DNA of 11,701 nt. Origin: Pseudomonadota bacterium. Lineage in GTDB: Bacteria > Pseudomonadota > Alphaproteobacteria > Micropepsales > Micropepsaceae. The notes beneath the pieces are model-generated. The model saw only the letters and a list, made by a program, of their open reading frames with translations, was not told where the DNA came from and did not search any database. A program made the translations under genes and the position numbers. This document shows positions 7,661 to 11,701 of the stretch, in pieces; the first letter of the stretch is position 1; each line of letters opens with the position of its first letter. The stretch is from the NCBI GenBank assembly GCA_025360685.1, contig JANYBR010000360.1:1-11701 (forward strand), written 5' to 3'.

Positions 7661-7712
7661 AGGCGAGTTCAACACGACCTTGATTGACTGGCTGAAGAAG
7701 CGGTTTGGGTAG
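7659..7712 (+). pseudogene. 3' remnant of a second epoxide hydrolase gene
   Basis: Directly at the lipase stop, a different reading frame encodes EGEFNTTLIDWLKKRFG followed by TAG. The intact epoxide hydrolase upstream ends DELNKIMIDWLKKRFS. Ten of the last 16 residues and 39 of the last 51 bases agree, and the stop codons fall at the same place. Upstream the similarity ends at the lipase gene. This is best read as the tail of a lost paralogue, cut when the lipase gene arrived or when a deletion joined the two. It has no start and is not expected to be expressed. Confidence 0.7.
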
Positions 7713-7718
7713 CTCTAC

Positions 7719-7850
7719 TGTCATGGCCCGCCGGAGTGCGGGCCACCCAGGTGACAGCGTCCCAGTGTCGAGAGATTTACGCGCCGCCTCGCTCTTCAAC
7801 TCCAAACCTCGGCCCCACCTAGGTGGCCCGCACTCCGGCGGGCCATGACA
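7719..7850. repeat. REPIN-like pair of inverted hairpin repeats
   Basis: Arms of 35 bases at 7719-7753 and 7816-7850 are reverse complements with one mismatch and are separated by a 62-base spacer. Each arm also contains its own hairpin: GGCCCGC-CGGAGT-GCGGGCC at 7725-7744 in the left arm. Two REP-like hairpins in inverted orientation form the layout called a REPIN or BIME. No transposase or RAYT gene is in the window. It lies between the lipase and acyltransferase genes and could end or slow transcription from the upstream operon. Confidence 0.8.
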
Positions 7851-7863
7851 TTGTGTGCATGAC

Positions 7864-7891
7864 GGGTGGTCCGCTTTCTCAGGCCATGACA
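7864..7891. repeat. Decayed third copy of the REPIN arm
   Basis: GGGTGGTCCGC followed by GGCCATGACA repeats, in the same orientation and with a two-base deletion and several changes, the right arm at 7821-7850. It ends 11 bases before the acyltransferase ATG, so the leader of that gene is repeat-derived. Confidence 0.55.
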
Positions 7892-7902
7892 GAATACCCG
7901 CC

Positions 7903-8799
7903 ATGGCTGAATCGCCCGCGGAAATCGATACCTTTTCCTATGCCGATCCGGCGGATCCGCGGCTGAAGCGGTTCTTCATCCGGCTGATCGAACGCATCAC
8001 GGGCCAGCCCTATCTGAAATGGCTTTACGAGGAGAACCGCGCCCACCCGGTACCCGGCGAAAGCTTTTGGTCGGCCGCCATCCGCAAGCTCGAACTCAAG
8101 CTCGTCTACAACGAAGAAGCGCTGGCGTCATGGCCCAAGTCGGGGCCGCTCGTGATCGTCGCCAACCATCCCTTCGGCGTGCTCGACGGATTGATCGTCT
8201 GCGAGATCGTCAGCCGCGTGCGCGAGGATTTTCGCGTGCTCACCAACGCGGTGCTGCTGCGCGCCGAAGAGGTCAAGGAATTCCTCCTGCCGGTCGACTT
8301 CGCCGAGACCCAAGAGGCCTTGAAGACCAATCTGCGATCGCGCGCCGAAGCCAAGGCGCATCTGATGCAGGGCGGTTGTCTCGTGGTCTTCCCCGCCGGC
8401 GGCGTCTCGACCACGCCGACGATCTGGCACAAGCGCGCCATCGACACGGAATGGAAGAATTTCACCGCCCGGTTGATCAGCCAGGCCAAGGCGCCGGTCG
8501 CGCCGGTCTATTTCGCCGGCCAGAACAGCCGCCTGTTCCAGCTCGCCAGCCACATCAGCATGACGCTGCGCCTCTCGCTCCTGTTCAAGGAAGTGCATGA
8601 CCGCATCGGAACCGAAGTGCAGCTGCGCCTGGGCGAACTCGTCCCCTATGAACGGCTGGCCGGAATCAACGACCGCCAATCTTTCATGGACCTGCTCAAA
8701 GCCATCACCTATTCGCTGGGCGGCGCCGTGCCGCAGGAGCCGGCCAAGAAGCGCGTCAAACGCCCGCGCCGCGCGCCGGGTTCGCGGGCCTATCCATGA
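7903..8799 (+). CDS. PlsC-like lysophospholipid acyltransferase (hemolysin-type)
   Basis: A 298-residue acyltransferase that probably moves an acyl group onto a lysolipid at the inner membrane. Motif I is NHPFGVLDG with His89 and Asp95. The spacing is H-x5-D, one residue longer than the textbook H-x4-D, as I recall for the hemolysin-type branch. Motif III is VFPAGGVST (162-170) in place of FPEGTRS, and motif IV is in APVAPVYFAGQNSRLFQ (Pro201). The C-terminus is basic (KKRVKRPRR, 282-290). The branch includes enzymes making ornithine lipids, but I cannot fix the substrate. No ribosome site precedes ATG 7903, and a GTG at 7855 lies inside the repeat. Its stop overlaps the lutA start as ATGA. 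Confidence 0.82.
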   Translation: MAESPAEIDTFSYADPADPRLKRFFIRLIERITGQPYLKWLYEENRAHPVPGESFWSAAIRKLELKLVYNEEALASWPKSGPLVIVANHPFGVLDGLIVCEIVSRVREDFRVLTNAVLLRAEEVKEFLLPVDFAETQEALKTNLRSRAEAKAHLMQGGCLVVFPAGGVSTTPTIWHKRAIDTEWKNFTARLISQAKAPVAPVYFAGQNSRLFQLASHISMTLRLSLLFKEVHDRIGTEVQLRLGELVPYERLAGINDRQSFMDLLKAITYSLGGAVPQEPAKKRVKRPRRAPGSRAYP

Positions 8800-9554
8800 A
8801 CTCGCGCCCGCGCGTCGGTTTGTTCGTCACCTGCCTCGTCGATCTGGTACGGCCGCAAGTCGGCTTCGCCGCCGTCAAGCTGCTGGAGGCGGCGGGCTGC
8901 GACGTCGAGGTACCCGCGACGCAGACCTGCTGCGGACAACCGGCGTGGAACTCGGGCGCCGACAGGGACGCTACCGAGATCGCGCGCAACGTCATCGCGG
9001 CGTTCGAAGGCTTCGACTATGTGGTCGTGCCGTCGGGTTCGTGCGGCGGCATAATCAAGCGCCACTATCCTGAGATATTCGAGAAAGATCCGGTTTGGTT
9101 GCCCCGCGCCCGCGCGCTCGCCGCCAAAACCCATGAGCTGACGTCGTTTCTCGTGAACGTACGCGGCATGAAGTCGGTGCAGGCTGAGTTCGCGCACAAG
9201 GTTTGTTATCACGATTCCTGCTCCTCCCTGCGCGAGATGGGCGTGAAGGATCAGCCGCGCGCCCTGCTCGGCTCCATCACAGGCCTGACCATCGCCGAGT
9301 TGCCCGACGCGCAGACCTGCTGCGGCTTCGGTGGCCTCTTCAGCGTCAAATATCCCGAGATTTCCGAACGCATGGCCGACGACAAGATCGCGTCGGTCAC
9401 CGCGAGCGGCGCCGACACCCTGATCGGCGGCGATCTGGGCTGCCTGCTGCACCTGGCCGGCCGCATGAAGCGGCAAGGCGTGGCGATGAAGGTGCGCCAT
9501 GCCGCCGAAGTGCTGGCGAATATGGGCGGCAAAGCCGCGCTGGGCGAGCCGTGA
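8796..9554 (+). CDS. lutA: L-lactate oxidation complex Fe-S protein LutA
   Basis: The 252-residue protein belongs to the LutA/YkgE family (two cysteine-rich CCG domains), part of the LutABC complex that oxidises L-lactate to pyruvate. The first domain has Cys13, QTCCGQPA (43-50) and GSCGG (81-85). The second has VCYHDSC (136-142), QTCCGFGG (173-180) and GDLGCLLH (212-219). Both sets of ligands are complete. The length is normal for the family. The ATG overlaps the acyltransferase stop as ATGA, and its own TGA overlaps the GTG of lutB. The family has relatives such as glycolate oxidase GlcF and heterodisulfide reductase subunit B, but the gene order settles the call. Confidence 0.94.
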   Translation: MNSRPRVGLFVTCLVDLVRPQVGFAAVKLLEAAGCDVEVPATQTCCGQPAWNSGADRDATEIARNVIAAFEGFDYVVVPSGSCGGIIKRHYPEIFEKDPVWLPRARALAAKTHELTSFLVNVRGMKSVQAEFAHKVCYHDSCSSLREMGVKDQPRALLGSITGLTIAELPDAQTCCGFGGLFSVKYPEISERMADDKIASVTASGADTLIGGDLGCLLHLAGRMKRQGVAMKVRHAAEVLANMGGKAALGEP

Positions 9555-10954
9555 ACCAGGATCCGCGCAACTTTCCCAAGGCCGCGCGCGAGGCGCTGCA
9601 CGATCCGCTGCTGCGCCCGGCGCTTGGCCGCCTGAAAACCCATTTCGGCGCCGGCCGCGCCATCGCCGTGCAGCGCTATGGCGACTTCGAGAATTTGCGC
9701 TGCGCGGGCCGCGACATCCGCGACTATGCCATCACCCATCTGGACTCCCTGCTCGAGACCTTCGAGGCCAGCGTCAACGCGCGCAGCGGCAAGGTGCACT
9801 GGGCGCGCGATGCGGAAGATGCACGCCAGCAAATCCTTGCCATCCTGCGCGAGAGCGGCGCGAAAACCGTCACCAAGGGCAAATCCATGGTGACCGAAGA
9901 GATTGCGCTCAACCCGTTCCTCGAAGAGAGCGGCATCGTGCCGGTCGAGACCGATCTTGGCGAATACATCATCCAGCTGCGCCACGAGCCGCCCAGCCAC
10001 ATCATCGCGCCGGCCTTTCATCTCTCCAAGGAACAGGTCGCGGACTCTTTTCGTGAAGCGCATACGGAGCTCGATCCCAACCGTTCGCTGGTCGAGCGCA
10101 ACACGTTGGTGCAGGAAGCGCGGGCCGTCCTGCGCGCCAAGTTCGAAGCGGCCGACGCCGGCATCACCGGCGCCAATTTCCTCAGCGCGGCCGAGGGTGC
10201 GGCGATCATCGTCACCAACGAAGGCAATGGCGATCTCACGCGACTGCTGCCCAAGACCCACATCGTCGTCACCGGCATCGAGAAGGTCGTCGCCGACATG
10301 AGCGATGTCTCGGTGTTGCTGCGGCTGCTGCCGCGTTCCGCCACGGGCCAGTCGATCTCGACCTATGTCAGCGTCATGGCGGGACCCGTGGGCGAAACCG
10401 CCGAACAGAAGAATTTCCACGTCGTGCTCGTCGACAATGGCCGCTCGAAACTGATCGGCACCGAGGCGCAGGACGTTTTGCGCTGCATCCGCTGCAGCGC
10501 CTGCATCAATCACTGCCCGATCTATGGCGCCATCGGCGGGCACGCCTATGGCACGACCTATATGGGTCCCATCGGGGCGGCGCTCAATCCCGGCATGACG
10601 AACCTCGCCGATGCGACACACCCGATGAATGCATCGACCTTCTGCGGGCGCTGCGCCGAAGTGTGCCCGGTGATGATCCCGCTGCCCAAGATCATGCGCC
10701 ACTGGCGCGCGGCGGAATATGCCCAAGGCCTGGCGCCGAAATCGATCACCTTCGGACTCGGAGTGTGGGCGTTCGCGGCGAAGCGGCCGGCTCTCTATCG
10801 TTTCGGCGCCTCGCTCATGGCGCGGTTGCTCAAGCTGCTCGGCCCGGGCGGAACCGTTCTTGCGCTGCCGGTGTTGAAAGGCTGGTTCGCGGTGCGCGAT
10901 TTCCCGGCGCCCCAGGGCAAAACCTTTCACGAACAATTCCGAGCGCGAAAATGA
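9551..10954 (+). CDS. lutB: L-lactate oxidation complex Fe-S protein LutB
   Basis: The 467-residue protein is the LutB/YkgF subunit: an N-terminal LUD domain, then a ferredoxin-like region with cysteines in CIRCSACINHCP (312-323) and CGRCAEVCP (365-373), fitting two 4Fe-4S clusters. The LUD part has TVTKGKSMVTEEIALN (106-121) and ITGANFLSAAEGAAIIVTNEGN (205-226, conserved stretch). The hydrophobic C-terminal segment about 400-445 is typical of the family. The GTG start at 9551 overlaps the lutA stop and gives the usual family length; there is no ATG close to it. The stop overlaps the lutC ATG as ATGA. It should pass electrons from lactate toward the respiratory chain. Confidence 0.94.
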   Translation: MNQDPRNFPKAAREALHDPLLRPALGRLKTHFGAGRAIAVQRYGDFENLRCAGRDIRDYAITHLDSLLETFEASVNARSGKVHWARDAEDARQQILAILRESGAKTVTKGKSMVTEEIALNPFLEESGIVPVETDLGEYIIQLRHEPPSHIIAPAFHLSKEQVADSFREAHTELDPNRSLVERNTLVQEARAVLRAKFEAADAGITGANFLSAAEGAAIIVTNEGNGDLTRLLPKTHIVVTGIEKVVADMSDVSVLLRLLPRSATGQSISTYVSVMAGPVGETAEQKNFHVVLVDNGRSKLIGTEAQDVLRCIRCSACINHCPIYGAIGGHAYGTTYMGPIGAALNPGMTNLADATHPMNASTFCGRCAEVCPVMIPLPKIMRHWRAAEYAQGLAPKSITFGLGVWAFAAKRPALYRFGASLMARLLKLLGPGGTVLALPVLKGWFAVRDFPAPQGKTFHEQFRARK

Positions 10955-11547
10955 GTTCGCGCGACGACATCCTTTCCTCCATCCGTTCGCGGCGCCTGAC
11001 CCAGACGCCGAAACCCGCGACCTACCGCGCGCCGAAGACGGAGGGAGACCTGACCGAATCCTTCGTCGAGAAACTCTCGGCGCAATATGCCGATGTGCGC
11101 ACCTTGAACTCCATGGCCGATGTGCCCGACGCGATCGCCGACATTCTGCGTGGCCGCAACATGGCGGCGCAGATCCATGTGCCGCCGGATTCGGAGCTTG
11201 CCTCGCTTTCGCTTCCCAATGTCGAAATCAGGCGAGCGCCGCCGGGACAATTCGACGCCGCGGTGACGTTCGCCTCCTTCGCCATCGCCGAGACCGGTAC
11301 ACTCGCCTATGCCGCGGGCACAGGAAATCCCGCCTCCTGGCATTTCCGTCCTCTGCTCGAGATCGCCATCGTGCGCGCCGGTGCGGTCGTCGCCGAACTC
11401 GAGGACGTGCTCGCCGCGCTCAAAGGCGGGTTGCCCTCGACGTTGAATCTCGTGAGCGGCCCGTCGCGCACCGGCGACATCGAGCAGACCATGGAGCTCG
11501 GCGCCCACGGACCGAAGGAACTGGCGGTGCTGGTGTTGAAATCGTAG
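10951..11547 (+). CDS. lutC: L-lactate oxidation complex protein LutC
   Basis: The 198-residue LUD-domain protein completes LutABC. The conserved C-terminal block SGPSRTGDIEQT and ELGAHGPKELAVLVL is a family signature, and FASFAIAETGTLAY (about 105-118) is the LUD core. ATG 10951 overlaps the lutB stop. Its last 18 codons and ten flanking bases are repeated exactly in reverse complement at the window edge. No lactate permease or regulator is in view, so lactate uptake must lie elsewhere. Confidence 0.94.
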   Translation: MSSRDDILSSIRSRRLTQTPKPATYRAPKTEGDLTESFVEKLSAQYADVRTLNSMADVPDAIADILRGRNMAAQIHVPPDSELASLSLPNVEIRRAPPGQFDAAVTFASFAIAETGTLAYAAGTGNPASWHFRPLLEIAIVRAGAVVAELEDVLAALKGGLPSTLNLVSGPSRTGDIEQTMELGAHGPKELAVLVLKS

Positions 11548-11701
11548 CGCGCACCGCCATCTTTTTCCTCCCCCGTTGTTACGGGGGAGGTGTCGAGCGC
11601 AGCGAGGCGGAGGGGGCGTTAGCGACAGCGCACCGACGCGGTGCGCGCTACGATTTCAACACCAGCACCGCCAGTTCCTTCGGTCCGTGGGCGCCGAGCT
11701 C
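11494..11701. repeat. 64-bp perfect inverted repeat of the lutC 3' end (foldback)
   Basis: Positions 11494-11557 and 11638-11701 are exact reverse complements over 64 bases, with an 80-base spacer. The left arm is the end of lutC, its stop and ten bases beyond; the right arm is cut by the window edge and may continue. At the junction GCGCACCG-ACG-CGGTGCGC (11628-11646) forms a small hairpin. Agreement this perfect, including non-coding bases, points to a very recent duplication or a foldback chimera. Confidence 0.95.
11567..11590. terminator. Hairpin after lutC (possible terminator, no T-run)
   Basis: CCTCCCCCGT-TGTT-ACGGGGGAGG is a perfect 10-bp stem with a four-base loop, 20 bases after the lutC stop. 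On the plus strand no T-run follows, though CTTTTT lies just before it. It could stop transcription of lutABC without a classical U-tract, or be another dispersed palindrome. Confidence 0.45.

Noticed and set aside
7719..7891. CRISPR array or transposon end
   Set aside because: There are only inverted arms plus one decayed copy, no regular direct repeats with spacers and no transposase gene.
9251..10936. 561-codon open frame on the minus strand opposite lutB
   Set aside because: It mirrors the high-GC codon bias of lutA/lutB; its translation is rich in Arg, Ala and His with no domain, while the plus strand has clear Fe-S motifs.

Overview
The window is GC-rich, densely coded bacterial DNA with strong G/C bias at third codon positions. 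This bias is why long spurious reading frames appear opposite several genes. Gene content (glutaryl-CoA dehydrogenase, lutABC, DUF423, several alpha/beta hydrolases) and the style of the intergenic palindromes suggest an Alphaproteobacterium. That placement is inference; no marker gene is present and I cannot name a genus.

Layout. (1) Positions 1-2192 are on the minus strand: a clear glutaryl-CoA dehydrogenase (gcdH), the first codons of a downstream partner overlapping its stop and running off the window edge, and a small alpha/beta hydrolase. A 130-bp palindromic element lies between gcdH and the hydrolase. (2) A 66-bp divergent gap (2193-2258) separates these from a plus-strand run: an M20 amidohydrolase, a DUF423 membrane protein and an FAD-dependent monooxygenase. 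These three are joined by ATGA and TGATG stop/start overlaps. After a 114-bp gap holding another palindrome come an epoxide-hydrolase-type enzyme and a lipoprotein-type LIP-family lipase. Monooxygenase followed by epoxide hydrolase suggests an oxidise-then-hydrolyse step on a hydrophobic substrate, which is unproven. (3) Positions 7661-7902 hold no intact gene. They contain the last codons of a second, lost epoxide hydrolase, a REPIN-like pair of inverted hairpin repeats, and a decayed third arm next to the following gene. (4) Positions 7903-11547 hold an acyltransferase gene overlapping lutA, then lutB and lutC. All four are linked by 4-base stop/start overlaps, so they are probably one translationally coupled operon joining a lipid acyltransferase to an Fe-S L-lactate oxidation complex.

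The right edge is odd. The last 64 bases are an exact reverse complement of the 3' end of lutC plus its 10-base flank, folded around an 80-base spacer. This is either a real tail-to-tail duplication or a foldback assembly or amplification chimera. I treat the artefact as the more likely reading, and any downstream interpretation should be cautious.

I found no wholly new system (no CRISPR, phage, transposase, toxin-antitoxin or secondary-metabolite core). The most informative signals are the epoxide-hydrolase remnant, the several unrelated palindromic repeats, the lutC foldback and the plsC-lutABC coupling.
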